Assembly: GCA_035559815.1 (NCBI GenBank)
Contig: DATMAT010000022.1
Span: forward strand, 1 to 51,574
Direction: 5' to 3'
Origin: Thermodesulfobacteriota bacterium
GTDB lineage: Bacteria; Desulfobacterota_D; UBA1144; Nemesobacterales; CSP1-2
Length of the DNA stretch: 51,574 nt
A program made the translations under genes and the position numbers. Below are positions 8,449 to 18,169 of this stretch, one piece after another. Numbering within the stretch: position 1 is the stretch's first letter; each line of letters begins with the position of its first letter. The notes beneath the pieces are model-generated. The model saw only the letters and a list, made by a program, of their open reading frames with translations. It was not told where the DNA came from and did not search any database.

Positions 8449-8847
8449 TTACTTGTTAATCACCCTAATTGCTTTTGCATTGTCCGATGTTTGAAGTAGG
8501 CAGGCCGAGGATTTGCCGGTTCCGGTCGTTCCATAAACATAAACGATATTTATGCCTGCGTCGGCAATCTTTTTTGCAACCTTCTCCAGTTCTCCTATCT
8601 TGTTTGGCATTTCTACGGCAACCACATCCTCTTCCTTGCTTTCAATCCCTAGTTTGGCTAGTGCTTTCCTGGCCCGGGCATTACCATCCGTGGTTAACAT
8701 AAAATGGGCGCTGTCCCCCATTTCGTACGCACATACGGTGTTGATATTTATCTTTGCACCGGAAAGGGCAGAGGAAACCTCGGAAAGTAACCCAGCCCGG
8801 TTTGCCATGGTGAAGCTCAGTTGCTTTACCTTCTTTGCCTTTGCCAT
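8449..8847 (-). CDS. Tandem ACT-domain protein
   Basis: About 132 residues from the ATG at 8847. An ATG six codons upstream (8865) lies in front of the ribosome-binding site GAAGGAGGAA, so the inner start is preferred. Two ACT domains: about 8-65 (LSFTMANRAGLLSEVSSALSGAKININTV) and 75-130 (VAVEMPNKIGELEKVAKKIADAGINIVYVYGT). ACT modules bind amino acids or similar ligands and regulate metabolic enzymes. With no catalytic domain, this is a free-standing regulator or sensor. Confidence 0.85.
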   Translation of the reverse strand: MAKAKKVKQLSFTMANRAGLLSEVSSALSGAKININTVCAYEMGDSAHFMLTTDGNARARKALAKLGIESKEEDVVAVEMPNKIGELEKVAKKIADAGINIVYVYGTTGTGKSSACLLQTSDNAKAIRVINK

Positions 8848-9012
8848 TTTTCCTTCCTCCTTCAAATGCGTAAGCTTTTTGAGTTTTGATTATATCACAA
8901 AATTGAATTCTGCTGTTACAAATTTTTTTCTCCGCACCCTTGGTCGATTTCGGTGTTCATATTATCGTAAGGTGGGGTAAATAGGAGATCACTCTAGGTG
9001 GTCATGTCCCGG

Positions 9013-10143
9013 TCAAAGATTGCACCATTTTTGGGCAATTTCTGTGTATGCTTCGACGGCGGCTTCAATCTTGGAGATGTAACAGAATTCGTCTGTCCGG
9101 TGAGCCATGGTCAGTTCCCCCGGCCCTAAAATTACGGTTGGGCAATTATCAAAGGAAGGGGTGAGTACCGACGCATCGGTGAAGTAAGTGGCTCCGCGTA
9201 CCGTGGGGCTATCTTCGAGAAATTTTTCCATGATTTCGAAAACCTCTTTTATCCAATCATTCTCCGGGTCGGTGCAAATACAGCCGACATCGACTATTCG
9301 CCTTAATTCAACCTCTTCTCCCAGGTAGGACTGCAACTCCTCATAAAGTTTATTATTGTCCTGTCCGGGTATAGTACGGATATCGATACCGATAACGGCC
9401 CTATCCGGGACGGAATTTATATTCATGCCGCCTGAAATTGTACCAACATTAAGAGTTGGTAAACCCAGGAATGGGTGGGGCGAGACATTGAAATTGTATT
9501 TCTCCAGTTTAGCAACTGCGCGAGCCGCTTTGTAAATGGCGTTGACTCCCTTCTCCGGCATCGAGCCATGCGCGGTAACACCGCTTGTACAACCCTCCAA
9601 CCATAGTGCCCCCTTATGCCCCAGTAACGGATAATTCGAGGTGGGCTCGCCGACTACAATCGCACCGGCCTTACCCAGCACATTACCAAGCCCGGCCAAA
9701 TGATGCGCGCCTTGACAACCGGTCTCCTCCCCGGCAGTAATGACTAAGGTTATTCCGGCTTTGCCGTTGGGTAATTTGGCCAGGGTTAGAACGGCGACGG
9801 CCATCGCCGCCACTGCGCCCTTCATGTCGGATGAACCCCTTCCGTAGATTTTGTTTCCGTCGACTTCACCGCTAAAGGGGTCTTTCTTCCAATTGGCGGC
9901 ACCAAGGGGCACGGTGTCTATATGGCCGGTAAAACATATCGGAGCCTTATGGCCATTTCCCTCTATCCGGGCGATAAGACTAGTACGCCCTTCTGCGAAT
10001 TCGTAGTAACCGGCTTTAAACCCGCCGTCTTCGAGGAGATTCCCGAGGTATTTCGCACAATCATGTTCCCGACCGGGAGGGTTAATAGTATTGAAGGATA
10101 ATAGCTTGCGAGTCAGGGAAAGAACGTCTAAGCCTTTTTTCAC
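9013..10143 (-). CDS. M20 family metallopeptidase (ArgE/DapE/CPG2-like)
   Basis: 376 residues starting at GTG 10143 with GGGGGT upstream. Metal-site motifs of the M20 family: CFTGHIDTVPLGA (about 70-82), GRGSSDMKGAVAAM (about 97-110), the catalytic glutamate pair in AGEETGCQGA, and a terminal AHRTDEFCYI histidine. A lid/dimerisation domain (about 175-285) lies between. The family hydrolyses N-acyl amino acids or dipeptides; this one cannot be assigned to acetylornithine or succinyl-diaminopimelate substrates from sequence alone. Monocistronic. Confidence 0.88.
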   Translation of the reverse strand: MKKGLDVLSLTRKLLSFNTINPPGREHDCAKYLGNLLEDGGFKAGYYEFAEGRTSLIARIEGNGHKAPICFTGHIDTVPLGAANWKKDPFSGEVDGNKIYGRGSSDMKGAVAAMAVAVLTLAKLPNGKAGITLVITAGEETGCQGAHHLAGLGNVLGKAGAIVVGEPTSNYPLLGHKGALWLEGCTSGVTAHGSMPEKGVNAIYKAARAVAKLEKYNFNVSPHPFLGLPTLNVGTISGGMNINSVPDRAVIGIDIRTIPGQDNNKLYEELQSYLGEEVELRRIVDVGCICTDPENDWIKEVFEIMEKFLEDSPTVRGATYFTDASVLTPSFDNCPTVILGPGELTMAHRTDEFCYISKIEAAVEAYTEIAQKWCNL

Positions 10144-10365
10144 GGGTTACCCCCGATGGTGAGTATCCTAGTATACACTTGATTTCCTCTCCGTTGCCAG
10201 TACATTCCCTGCGTCTACACAGCGGAATCGGGTTTACCGGCCCAGGGCCAGCCAAGGGATTTGAATCCGTTCTTTTAATTAATGTGGCTGATTGTCATGC
10301 TTTTGTGCGCTTGAGCAGGCAGCCTGCTTAGAATAAAATAATTGGAGTTTCGGTATAAAGGGGGT

Positions 10366-10599
10366 ATGCGGAAGATGATGAGTAAGTACGATATACTGAG
10401 AGCAATTTCTAGGATGGAGCCGGCTACCCTCCAATCCATCTATGATGAGATCGAGAAGGAAGATAGCGATGCGGGCTCGCTGACCGATGAGCTGGTGGAC
10501 CTGGTATCAGAAGGGTTCGTCGAAGAAAGGGCAAGGGGTCAAGGGGTTCTGGAATACGTCCTGACCGAATCGGGTAAAAAAGCGCTTGAAGCCATTTAA
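10366..10599 (+). CDS. Small winged-helix-like protein
   Basis: About 77 residues from the ATG at 10366, chosen for the AAAGGGGG just upstream; an in-frame ATG lies at 10342. The sequence reads as helix-helix-recognition helix-wing: KYDILRAISRMEPATLQSIY, then DELVDLVSEGFVEERARG, and YVLTESGKKALEAI. This is the pattern of small winged-helix proteins related to PadR/MarR-like DNA-binding domains. Too short to assign a regulon. Confidence 0.55.
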   Translation: MRKMMSKYDILRAISRMEPATLQSIYDEIEKEDSDAGSLTDELVDLVSEGFVEERARGQGVLEYVLTESGKKALEAI

Positions 10600-10718
10600 G
10601 ATGGGTAAAACCGCAGAGGTTCCTTTTCCGGTTATTTGGGTTAAGGGGATATAGGTCTGTCCTTGGGCCATAATGTGAACGAAAATTTTTTACGTGGGAG
10701 GGATATAGGACCTACGTT

Positions 10719-10873
10719 ATGGTTAGGCACAAGGTAAAGGACTACCGGAAGTGGAAACATAATTCAGCGGCGACCGGGATTTGTTCGGGCTTAAGAACTA
10801 TGAAAATCTCCGGATTCTTAAGACCTCCGACTTTTTGAAACCCTTGGAGAAAGGCCGGGCTACCGGAGCTTAG
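10719..10873 (+). pseudogene. Remnant of a small monooxygenase/cyclase-like gene
   Basis: The frame from ATG 10719 reads MVRHKVKDYRKWKHN, matching the start of a common family of about 90-residue proteins (MVRHKVKDYxKWKPxFD). The rest appears in another frame as LKNYENLRILKTSDFLKPLE, like the family's C-terminal helix, ending at TAG 10871-10873. At least one frameshift and an internal deletion separate the two. The rest of the 10600-10960 interval holds no gene I can support. TGCCC/GGGCA followed by T-rich sequence near 10884-10910 could be a terminator. Confidence 0.5.
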
Positions 10874-10990
10874 CTTGTCCGGTTGCCCGGTTTTTGGGCA
10901 TGTCTTTTTCCCTCCGGTTTTTGTGTAATCATGTAGCTATACTGGACAGAAATTGTCCGGTTGATCGTGTATTGTTTAAAATTGTCCATA

Positions 10991-13990
10991 ATGAAGATTT
11001 TCGAGATCCCCACAGGTAGCGGCATTCAAAGCGTACTGGAAAAGGCGCAAATAGACCGGAACGACCCTTCGACCTATTTTTTGCTTCCGGAGATTGCGGC
11101 CATATCTCAAATGGAAAAACTTTTCTTGAGTCAGGGGCTATGGGGGGAAAGGCTTCTCACCTTCGGAAAGCTTGCCGCTATATCCAACCTAAGATCCAAA
11201 GACAGGTTCATCGAGATTTCTAGGATGGGAAGACTTTTTTTAATCGAAGAGGTGGTGAACGAACTAAAAGACAATCTCACGTATTTCAGGCAGATAATTT
11301 CAATCAAAGGGTTCTCCCAATCCTTTCTCCGTCTCATAGCCGAGCTGAAGCACGCCAAGGTCTACCCTAAAGACCTTGTTGAATTAGCCAAGAAGGTAAA
11401 AGAAAACAATCTGAATGAAAAACTGAATGATATAGCTCTTATATTTGAGCTTTATCAACGAAAACTGCGGGAGGAGGGCCTGGTAGATGATATAGACAGA
11501 CTAAAACTACTCTCGGACAATATCAGAAACGGTGAACTAAAAACCATCTTTCCGGAAGCTCGGACCTTTGTGGTTTTTGGATTTTTTGATTTTACGTATT
11601 CACAACTGGATGTTCTTAAGAGCATCGACGATTCGGGCTACAAGCTTCTTATTTATATCCCATCATTCTTCGAATCGACAAGGCTAAAAATAGAATTTAT
11701 AAGCAGGTTAAAAGAATATTTTAAAGACATCAAAATAGAGCAATTATCACCATCCCCGGTAAAGAAAAAGGAGATTGAAATACTTTCCTTCCGGTCATTC
11801 ATGGAGGAAGCGGAGTTTGCTGCTAGAGAGATAAAAAAGTTGACTCTCGTTGGTGAGGTCAAACCCGATGAAATCGGGGTTATGGCTAGGTCCTATTCTG
11901 GAAAACAAAATTATGTGATTAGGGCCTTTGAGAAGCTTGGGATTCCATACTCTATGCCCGGAGCTAACAACTTGAGGACGAGTACTGTGGGACAGTTTGT
12001 CCTGGATTTACTCCGGATTAAATTTTCTGATTTGGAGAGGGGGCTCTTTATCCATTTCTTGAGGAGTCCTTTATTATCGGAGTATTTTAGAGGAGTCGAC
12101 AACTACGATGAGCTTATATCTGGTCTCGATCTCGAATCAAGAAAAAGAAGAGTTCTTGGTGGAATAAGGGAGTGGAGAGAGATACTCGAGGGTTTAACAA
12201 ACAAAGAATTTGCCAGGAGGGTTGGAGGAATCATAGATAAGGTAGATAAGAGCTTTAAATCCAACGTGCTGGAAGAGCTTATAGAAGATTTAAGCGATGT
12301 TCTTGACGGCCTTCTGATATACAAGGCTGTAGAAGATTTGTCCATAATATCTAATTCTTATGGTCCTGCCTGGGAAAAGTTTAGCGGCTTTCTAAGGGAG
12401 CTTTTATTTCTTTCAAGAATCAGGTTTAAGAAAAGTCTGGAAGGGGTCGAGGATTTTGTATTTCTCCTCGAGGATTTGATGTCTGAAGAGGGGTTCTCCT
12501 CAGTCTCTGAATCAAATGGAGGGAAAACACAGCTAATAGGAGCACTCGAAGCCATCGGTGCATCATTTCCGATAGTTTTTATTCTGGATATGTGTGAAAA
12601 AAGTTTTCCTTATCCACCGGCGAAAGACCCTATTCTTAAGAACAATGAAAGAGAAATAATCGCCTCATTCCTGGGTAAAAATTCTCTTAGCGTTGAAAAT
12701 TACCATTACCAGGCCGAGGAGTTACTGTTTAAGCTCATTTGTAACTCTGCCCAGAGAAAACTCTACATCACCTATTCTTACCTTGACCAGAAAGAGCGAA
12801 CCAAGCTTCCTTCGTATTTAGTATCAGATTTAACAAAGAAAGAAAAGTTGGAAGTAAAAAGGATTTCTACCTGGGAAGGTTTATTGGAGACGGAAAATAT
12901 ATATACCAGGGATGATCTTGCCAGGTATGTCTTTTACCACGGGGTATATAAGAAAGGGGCTATACCAGAGCTGCTGAGACAAAAATGGAATCCCTACAGT
13001 TGGGTCGTGAGCGGAATAGAGGCAGAAAGGTTGAGATTAACTCCATCTGGAACTTATTGCCAGTTCGAGGGAATTGTTAGCAGAAAGGACCTTCTCCCAT
13101 CATTTGCGGAATTTTCACCGACTAGCCTTGAAAAATACGGGGATTGCCCTTTTAAATACTTTGCTTGGGAAATCCTGGGACTCAAGCAGTTAGATGAGGT
13201 TGAAGATGAGGTTTCGGTGCTGGATCTTGGAACTTTTTATCACAAACTCCTCAAAACGTACTTTGAGTTGATTGCCCAAGAAAAGGGAGGACGGGTTGAT
13301 TTGAGGGACATGACTGATGAGGAATTGCTGTATAAATTGAATGAAGTTCTCAAGGCATCCGGTTTTGATGACGTATTCAAAGGACTTTCATCCGGTATAG
13401 GGGAACTGGTCAGGATAAGGGTCTTCGAAGAAACTCTTCCCCAATTTATCCTGGCAGAAGCAAGGAGGATAAGGGAATGGAATGATAGGGGATTCTTCCC
13501 GGCACATTTTGAAGAGCGACTCGAATTCAATATCGGGGATTTAAAAATCAGTGGGGTAGTGGACAGGGTCGATGTTGGTGCTATGGGGGCATTGGTTATA
13601 GATTACAAGCTTCGGTCTTCATCCGGAAAGGATTTTTTCACCTACAAGAGCCTACAGCTACCACTTTACCTTGTAGGCCTTGAAACCAAGGGTCTTAAAC
13701 CTTTTGGAGGTTATTATCGCTTTGTGGAAAAACCGGACGAGGTGAGGGGAAAATATGCCCATGGCAAGGTTGACATTTCTGACCTTCTGGAGTCCTCAAA
13801 GATTCAGGTGGAGATGTATTCAAATCTCATGAAAGAGGGATTTTTCGCACCGGTGATCGAGAAAAAGGAACCGGGGTTTGAGAAGGTAGAGATTGAACTC
13901 AGGAAGGACGACCACGGTTCATGCAAGTGGTGTGAATTTAGGGACTTGTGCCGGGTTCAGGGAGGAACCGTAAGAATCCATGAGTCTTAA
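10991..13990 (+). CDS. addB: AddB-like helicase/nuclease subunit
   Basis: About 999 residues from the ATG at 10991, taken because MKIFEIPTGSG is the usual type of AddB opening; an upstream in-frame ATG lies at 10961. It is the helicase-like partner of AddA for processing DNA double-strand ends. The C-terminus is a RecB-type nuclease with a 4-Cys iron-sulphur arrangement: SLEKYGDCPFKYFAWE, then DLGTFYHKLLKTYF, the catalytic ALVIDYKLRSS and LQLPLYLVGLE, and finally CKWCEFRDLC. The N-terminal P-loop is degenerate, as in many AddB-type proteins. The stop overlaps the addA start by 11 nt, so the two are translationally coupled. Confidence 0.85.
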   Translation: MKIFEIPTGSGIQSVLEKAQIDRNDPSTYFLLPEIAAISQMEKLFLSQGLWGERLLTFGKLAAISNLRSKDRFIEISRMGRLFLIEEVVNELKDNLTYFRQIISIKGFSQSFLRLIAELKHAKVYPKDLVELAKKVKENNLNEKLNDIALIFELYQRKLREEGLVDDIDRLKLLSDNIRNGELKTIFPEARTFVVFGFFDFTYSQLDVLKSIDDSGYKLLIYIPSFFESTRLKIEFISRLKEYFKDIKIEQLSPSPVKKKEIEILSFRSFMEEAEFAAREIKKLTLVGEVKPDEIGVMARSYSGKQNYVIRAFEKLGIPYSMPGANNLRTSTVGQFVLDLLRIKFSDLERGLFIHFLRSPLLSEYFRGVDNYDELISGLDLESRKRRVLGGIREWREILEGLTNKEFARRVGGIIDKVDKSFKSNVLEELIEDLSDVLDGLLIYKAVEDLSIISNSYGPAWEKFSGFLRELLFLSRIRFKKSLEGVEDFVFLLEDLMSEEGFSSVSESNGGKTQLIGALEAIGASFPIVFILDMCEKSFPYPPAKDPILKNNEREIIASFLGKNSLSVENYHYQAEELLFKLICNSAQRKLYITYSYLDQKERTKLPSYLVSDLTKKEKLEVKRISTWEGLLETENIYTRDDLARYVFYHGVYKKGAIPELLRQKWNPYSWVVSGIEAERLRLTPSGTYCQFEGIVSRKDLLPSFAEFSPTSLEKYGDCPFKYFAWEILGLKQLDEVEDEVSVLDLGTFYHKLLKTYFELIAQEKGGRVDLRDMTDEELLYKLNEVLKASGFDDVFKGLSSGIGELVRIRVFEETLPQFILAEARRIREWNDRGFFPAHFEERLEFNIGDLKISGVVDRVDVGAMGALVIDYKLRSSSGKDFFTYKSLQLPLYLVGLETKGLKPFGGYYRFVEKPDEVRGKYAHGKVDISDLLESSKIQVEMYSNLMKEGFFAPVIEKKEPGFEKVEIELRKDDHGSCKWCEFRDLCRVQGGTVRIHES

Positions 13991-16900
13991 CCAAGAGCAA
14001 GAGGTAGCATTAGAACTAGATACGGAGCACGTTGTGGAGGCAGCAGCGGGGTCGGGTAAAACCCGGGCGCTTGTGGCCAGGTATCTCCAGGTACTCAGGG
14101 AGGGGAGGGCGGACGTTGATGGAATAGTGGCAATAACCTTCACCGAGAATGCCGCGGCTGAGATGAGAGAGAGAATAATTAAAGATATCGATGAGTGTAT
14201 ATCTAAAGGCGGCGAAGTGAATTTTTTACGCGGGGAGGCAATCAAGAAATTAACGAACGCCCCGATAAGCACAATCCATGGTTTTGCTCACAGAATTCTC
14301 CAAGAGAACCCATTAGAATGCGGGTTAAAACCTGATTTTTCGCTTATAGAGGGCGTTGAGGAGGAGTTATTCGTTAAAGAGGTGATAGATGAATTCCTGC
14401 TTAAGCTCTGGGAGTCTGATAACGAGGGGGAGAGAGATGTTCTCGGAGAAGTACTTTCGGAAGAGGGCTTTGACCGCAATAAACTAAGGGAAAAGATAAT
14501 TCGGATAATATCGCTTTCCAGGACCTTGCACCTTGAACAGCCATGGAAAACGTTCTCCGGGGGTGAATCCTACGTACAAGATGAGAATGCATTAATAAGA
14601 GATCTACTGACCACTATCGAAGGTAAATTAAAGGATTCATCCAATAATAGTGTGCAAACTAGAATTGATAGAATAAAGAATCTTTCCGGTCAACTCTCTA
14701 TTACCAAAAAGAAATCTCTAAAGGCTAAACTCGTGCAAGGGGTAAAAAAAGAATTAAATGATATTATTCACCAGCTAAACCGAGCCTCAAAAGAGGATAA
14801 AGATATTGCCAATCAGATTCTCAATCCGGTAAATAATATCTTAAACTACTATGATACAAGATTAACCTGGATTTATTTGAGCCTCGCTGAAAAAGCTTAT
14901 AAATATCTCCAAGATAGAAAAATGGAATCTTTCTCCCTCGATTATGAAGACCTGCTTATTAAGGCCAGGGATCTGTTGAAGAATAACCGTGCTCTCCGAG
15001 ACCGCTACCGGAACAAATTTAAATTCATCTTGGTAGATGAGTTCCAGGATACGGACAGCCTGCAATTCGAGATAATAAATCTCCTCTGTGAAGGCGGCGG
15101 AGCAAATCTATTCATAGTCGGGGATCCAAACCAGTCAATTTTCGGATTCAGGGGCGGCGACCCCGGTGTTTTTCTAGGCATTAAGGACAGAGAAAAAAGA
15201 TTAAGGAGGCTCGTCAAAAATCATAGGTCCGGGAAGGAGCTCGTTGATTACTTCAACCTATTCTTCGGGAGGCTATTTGGCCAAAGCTATGTGCAGATGA
15301 AATCAGCCAAAAAGGCTTTGCCCGGGCTTAGGAGCGTGGAATTCATATTAACAGCGGGCGCTGGTGCGGATGAGTGGAGACGGGAGGAATCTCGGAGAAT
15401 CTCGAATAGAATACACGAGCTTCTGAGTAGGGGATATCAGCTTAAAGATATAGCCATACTCATGCGATCAAGAGGTTATATGCACATATATGAAAACGCC
15501 CTTCGTGAGGCAGGCATTCCCTATTATTCTGCTAGCGGAGGCGGGTTCTTCTCACGACAGGAAATAAGAGATTTTGCCTTATTTCTCAGATATCTGATTT
15601 ATCCGAAAGATAAAATAGCAGAAGCGTGCGTGCTTCGGTCACCGTTTTTGGGCGCTTCGGATGATGAACTCCTTTCATTCTATTCACGGAAAGAAGCAGT
15701 TAATAGAATCTCAGATTTTAGGACTTTTGTGAGCAAACTTAGGAAGGAGTCGTTGTTGCTTACTCCTCTTGAATTGGTAGAGTGGGTAATAGAAAAGACC
15801 GGCTATTCTTCCTCCCTCCTGGCTCTCCCTGACGGAAAGGCCAAATACGTTAATTTAAACAAATTAATTCAAATTGTTGGGCGTATGGAAGCTTTGGGCT
15901 TGAATATCACGGATATTCTGGATTATCTGGAATCAGGCTCGGAAGGGGACTCCGAGCCTCTGGCTTTATCCGAAATCGAGGGTGAGGATTCGGTCAAGAT
16001 TCTCACGGTGCACAAAGCAAAGGGGTTGGAATTTAAGGTGGTATTCCTGGCAGATTTAAACCACGGCTCTCCCAAGGGCAAGGAAAACATCATGGCCAGA
16101 AGAGAATCCGGGTTTCTGGTAAGATATGAAGGTACTGAGTCAAGCCTCTGGGAAGGACTGGCCGGGCAGGATAGTATGGACAGGCTAGAAGAGGAAAAGC
16201 GGATACTTTACGTAGCAAAAACTCGGGCGAAGGAATTGTTGATTATTGCTCTGGGAGGAACAAAAAGAAAAAGTGATAATAAATTATCTTTACAAAAAGA
16301 AACATTTGCCGGTTTTTTGGATTCTATAATAGGATTCCCGGAGGACTGCGAAACCCATGACAAGATCTCATTGGGAGATATCGATATACCGGTTTGGAAA
16401 TGCACCAGCGAGCCCAAGCCAAAACCAATAGAAAATAGTATCGAAACCTTATCAACGTCGGTTGATGTGGGCGACATAGAGAAAATATTCGAAAAAATTG
16501 CTGACCTGCCGATTCTAACGAAAAAAGGTAAACCTCGGTGCCAAAAGTTAACGGGTAAACCTTCTTCTTTGGCAATCGGGACATTAATGCACAGATTCCT
16601 TGAGGTCTGGGATTTTAAGGATGAAAGCATAAATTCCACTGTTAAGTTTGTTATGAACGAGGCTTTTATGTGGGACGATTCATTGAATAAAGAGTTGCGC
16701 CAGTTAGCCAGTAATTTTCTGAATTCCGAGCTTATGGATAGATTAAAGAAGGCAGAAGTGATGTTTAAGGAGGTCCCTTTTTACGTGGAAATCAACGGTA
16801 GTCCGGATAGGGGAAAGATAGACTTGGTTTTACAGGAAAGAGAAAAAGTAAGCTTATTCGACTATAAGCACATAAGCGACCGCAACGGAATAGATGAATT

Positions 16901-17012
16901 CAAGGAACAGCTTGGTCGCTATACTGCCGCCATCGAAAGACACTTCGGGAAACCGCCCGATGAGAAGTTTATAGTACTCCTGCCGGAGGTCAGGCTGGTG
17001 CGACAGGACTAA
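13980..17012 (+). CDS. addA: AddA-like UvrD-family helicase/nuclease
   Basis: 1010 residues. Helicase motifs: Walker A AAAGSGKTRAL (about 21-31), AITFTENAAAEMRERI, Walker B ILVDEFQDTDSLQFE, VGDPNQSIFGFRGGD, and SVKILTVHKAKGLEFKVVFL. The C-terminal RecB-family nuclease has GTLMHRFLEVW, then GKIDLVLQEREKVSLFDYKH. With AddB it would degrade broken DNA ends and prepare them for RecA. End-processing of this kind is also known to feed CRISPR spacer acquisition in other bacteria; the proximity to the array here may be chance. Confidence 0.9.
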   Translation: MSLNQEQEVALELDTEHVVEAAAGSGKTRALVARYLQVLREGRADVDGIVAITFTENAAAEMRERIIKDIDECISKGGEVNFLRGEAIKKLTNAPISTIHGFAHRILQENPLECGLKPDFSLIEGVEEELFVKEVIDEFLLKLWESDNEGERDVLGEVLSEEGFDRNKLREKIIRIISLSRTLHLEQPWKTFSGGESYVQDENALIRDLLTTIEGKLKDSSNNSVQTRIDRIKNLSGQLSITKKKSLKAKLVQGVKKELNDIIHQLNRASKEDKDIANQILNPVNNILNYYDTRLTWIYLSLAEKAYKYLQDRKMESFSLDYEDLLIKARDLLKNNRALRDRYRNKFKFILVDEFQDTDSLQFEIINLLCEGGGANLFIVGDPNQSIFGFRGGDPGVFLGIKDREKRLRRLVKNHRSGKELVDYFNLFFGRLFGQSYVQMKSAKKALPGLRSVEFILTAGAGADEWRREESRRISNRIHELLSRGYQLKDIAILMRSRGYMHIYENALREAGIPYYSASGGGFFSRQEIRDFALFLRYLIYPKDKIAEACVLRSPFLGASDDELLSFYSRKEAVNRISDFRTFVSKLRKESLLLTPLELVEWVIEKTGYSSSLLALPDGKAKYVNLNKLIQIVGRMEALGLNITDILDYLESGSEGDSEPLALSEIEGEDSVKILTVHKAKGLEFKVVFLADLNHGSPKGKENIMARRESGFLVRYEGTESSLWEGLAGQDSMDRLEEEKRILYVAKTRAKELLIIALGGTKRKSDNKLSLQKETFAGFLDSIIGFPEDCETHDKISLGDIDIPVWKCTSEPKPKPIENSIETLSTSVDVGDIEKIFEKIADLPILTKKGKPRCQKLTGKPSSLAIGTLMHRFLEVWDFKDESINSTVKFVMNEAFMWDDSLNKELRQLASNFLNSELMDRLKKAEVMFKEVPFYVEINGSPDRGKIDLVLQEREKVSLFDYKHISDRNGIDEFKEQLGRYTAAIERHFGKPPDEKFIVLLPEVRLVRQD

Positions 17013-17013
17013 T

Positions 17014-17130
17014 GTTAGCGTGTCAGCGTGTTCATACGTTGAATGTGTCAAATACTGGATAAGTTTTTACCTATATTGGCAAAGAGAAGGATAGTCTATT
17101 TTTTTATAGCTGGTTTGACCTAGGTAGCTT
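17014..17130 (-). pseudogene. Decayed 3' end of a four-helix-bundle gene (copy 1)
   Basis: On the minus strand the remnant reads KLIQYLTHST followed by a repeat-encoded tail, closely matching KLISYLAHST at the end of the intact gene at 17570-17965. A stop codon and a frameshift interrupt it further upstream. It starts at an octamer arm (GTTAGCGTG type, 17014-17045). Confidence 0.6.
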
Positions 17131-17149
17131 CTTTTCAAGATAACGTAGT

Positions 17150-17377
17150 TTAAATGGAAGTAAGGAACCCAAACTTGACTTCGAGGTCTGTCTCATCCTC
17201 CTCCTTGGAAGGAGGCGCTTGGTGCTCTATAACTCTTTGGATGGCCAGTATCTCTCTCTCCATATTATCGAGCTTTTTGTGAATCTTCTTCATATCCTCG
17301 AAAATAACTTCAAGCGTAACCTTCTTTTTCAGTGTTGATTTTTTCTTGGCTCTAAGCTTACCCTTGGGTTTTGCCAT
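17150..17377 (-). CDS. Small lysine-rich coiled-coil protein
   Basis: 75 residues. A basic N-terminus (KPKGKLRAKKKSTLKKK) precedes a heptad-patterned helix (VIFEDMKKIHKKLDNMEREILAIQRVIE) and an acidic end. Likely a short coiled coil, function unknown. It sits inside copy 1 of the octamer/four-helix-bundle element, between the decayed gene and the opposite octamer arm. Confidence 0.45.
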   Translation of the reverse strand: MAKPKGKLRAKKKSTLKKKVTLEVIFEDMKKIHKKLDNMEREILAIQRVIEHQAPPSKEEDETDLEVKFGFLTSI

Positions 17378-17484
17378 GGCTAATCGCCTCTCTCCGGTTT
17401 TTCGCCTTCAGTACGGATACATTTTACTTTGACAACATTGTAAAAGTATCTGAGTAGCCTTGTCAATAACTTAAAATTATCTGT

Positions 17485-17521
17485 AAACCCGTTAACCCGT
17501 AAACCCGCCAACCCGTGAAGC
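17485..17521. repeat. Octamer-repeat arm (AACCCGNN), copy 1
   Basis: Four successive degenerate octamers of the form AACCCGNN. The complementary form (NNCGTGTT) lies at 17014-17045 and 17571-17612, so opposite arms enclose the four-helix-bundle sequences. Directly followed by CTTTTAACAGACCAC (17521-17535) and a solitary CRISPR-repeat relic. Confidence 0.7.
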
Positions 17522-17535
17522 TTTTAACAGACCAC

Positions 17536-17560
17536 ATTTCAATTCCTCATAGGTAGGCGG
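17536..17560. repeat. Solitary CRISPR-repeat relic 1
   Basis: Begins ATTTCAATTCCTCATAGGTA, matching the first dozen bases of the array repeat (GTTTCAATCCCT) but continuing CATAGGTAGGCGG instead of TTCAGGGAG. The second half resembles the 30-bp repeat class with a TCATAGGTA or TTATAGGTA core found with type I-B/III arrays. It is preceded by the same CTTTTAACAGACCAC tract as the first true repeat of the array. Confidence 0.6.
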
Positions 17561-17569
17561 TTGCACCCG

Positions 17570-17965
17570 TTAGCGTGTTGTCGTGTTCACTTGTTTAAGT
17601 GTTGAATGTGCTAAGTACGAGATAAGTTTACCTATCTTAGCGGAGAGGAGATTGGTTTTGATAACTAACTCATTAAAATCTTGATAGGATAAGTACTCAA
17701 GGTCTCTGGCGATATGTAATTGTGTTCTTACTTCTCCGGTCGAACCTTTTGCATAGTGCAGAAATTTAATGAAATCTTTTCTCGTCTTTCTCTCAAATCC
17801 CTCCGCTATATTTGAAGCTATTGATACTGCAGCTCTTTCGATCTGATCTTTAAGTCCAAAGTCTTTAACAAATTTCTCTTTGTTTGTGGCACGATAGATG
17901 TTAACAGCAAGGGCTCTAGCCTCTTGCCAAATTTCTAGGTCCTCGAACCTCTTTACAGTTTTCAT
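17570..17965 (-). CDS. Four-helix-bundle protein (S23/IVS-encoded family), copy 2
   Basis: 131 residues of the TIGR02436-type family first seen in intervening sequences of 23S rRNA genes: RFEDLEIWQEARALAVNIY, then IERAAVSIASNIAEGFERKT and FIKFLHYAKGSTGEVRTQL. These are the diagnostic helices. The fold is a pentameric four-helix bundle; no enzyme activity is known. The last residues (about STLKQVNTTTR and the stop) are encoded by the octamer repeat itself. An octamer arm of opposite sense lies 5' of the gene (18052-18071). No reverse transcriptase is near, so it is not a DGR accessory. Confidence 0.85.
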   Translation of the reverse strand: MKTVKRFEDLEIWQEARALAVNIYRATNKEKFVKDFGLKDQIERAAVSIASNIAEGFERKTRKDFIKFLHYAKGSTGEVRTQLHIARDLEYLSYQDFNELVIKTNLLSAKIGKLISYLAHSTLKQVNTTTR

Positions 17966-18068
17966 ATCCGTTTATTTTTTGTATGTTAACTTGATTGGAG
18001 TCATATATTTATATCAATGATCGAAAGTGTATTGCTGTATGTATATCTTTTCAACCCGCGAACTCGTG

Positions 18069-18169
18069 AACCTTGAATCTGCAGAGTCCATTTATTCCTG
18101 GAGGTCAGTATTTCTAACCCGCAAACCCGCCAACCCGTGAACCTTTTAACAGACCTCGTTTCAATCCCT
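18069..18169. repeat. 101-bp duplication ending in a CRISPR-repeat fragment, left copy
   Basis: Nearly identical (two differences by eye) to 18294-18394, 225 bp away. It contains CCTTGAATCTGCAGAGTCC, an octamer arm at 18116-18143, CTTTTAACAGACC, and the first 12 bases of the array repeat. The left copy continues as a relic (18158-18180); the right copy continues as repeat 1 of the array. Confidence 0.85.
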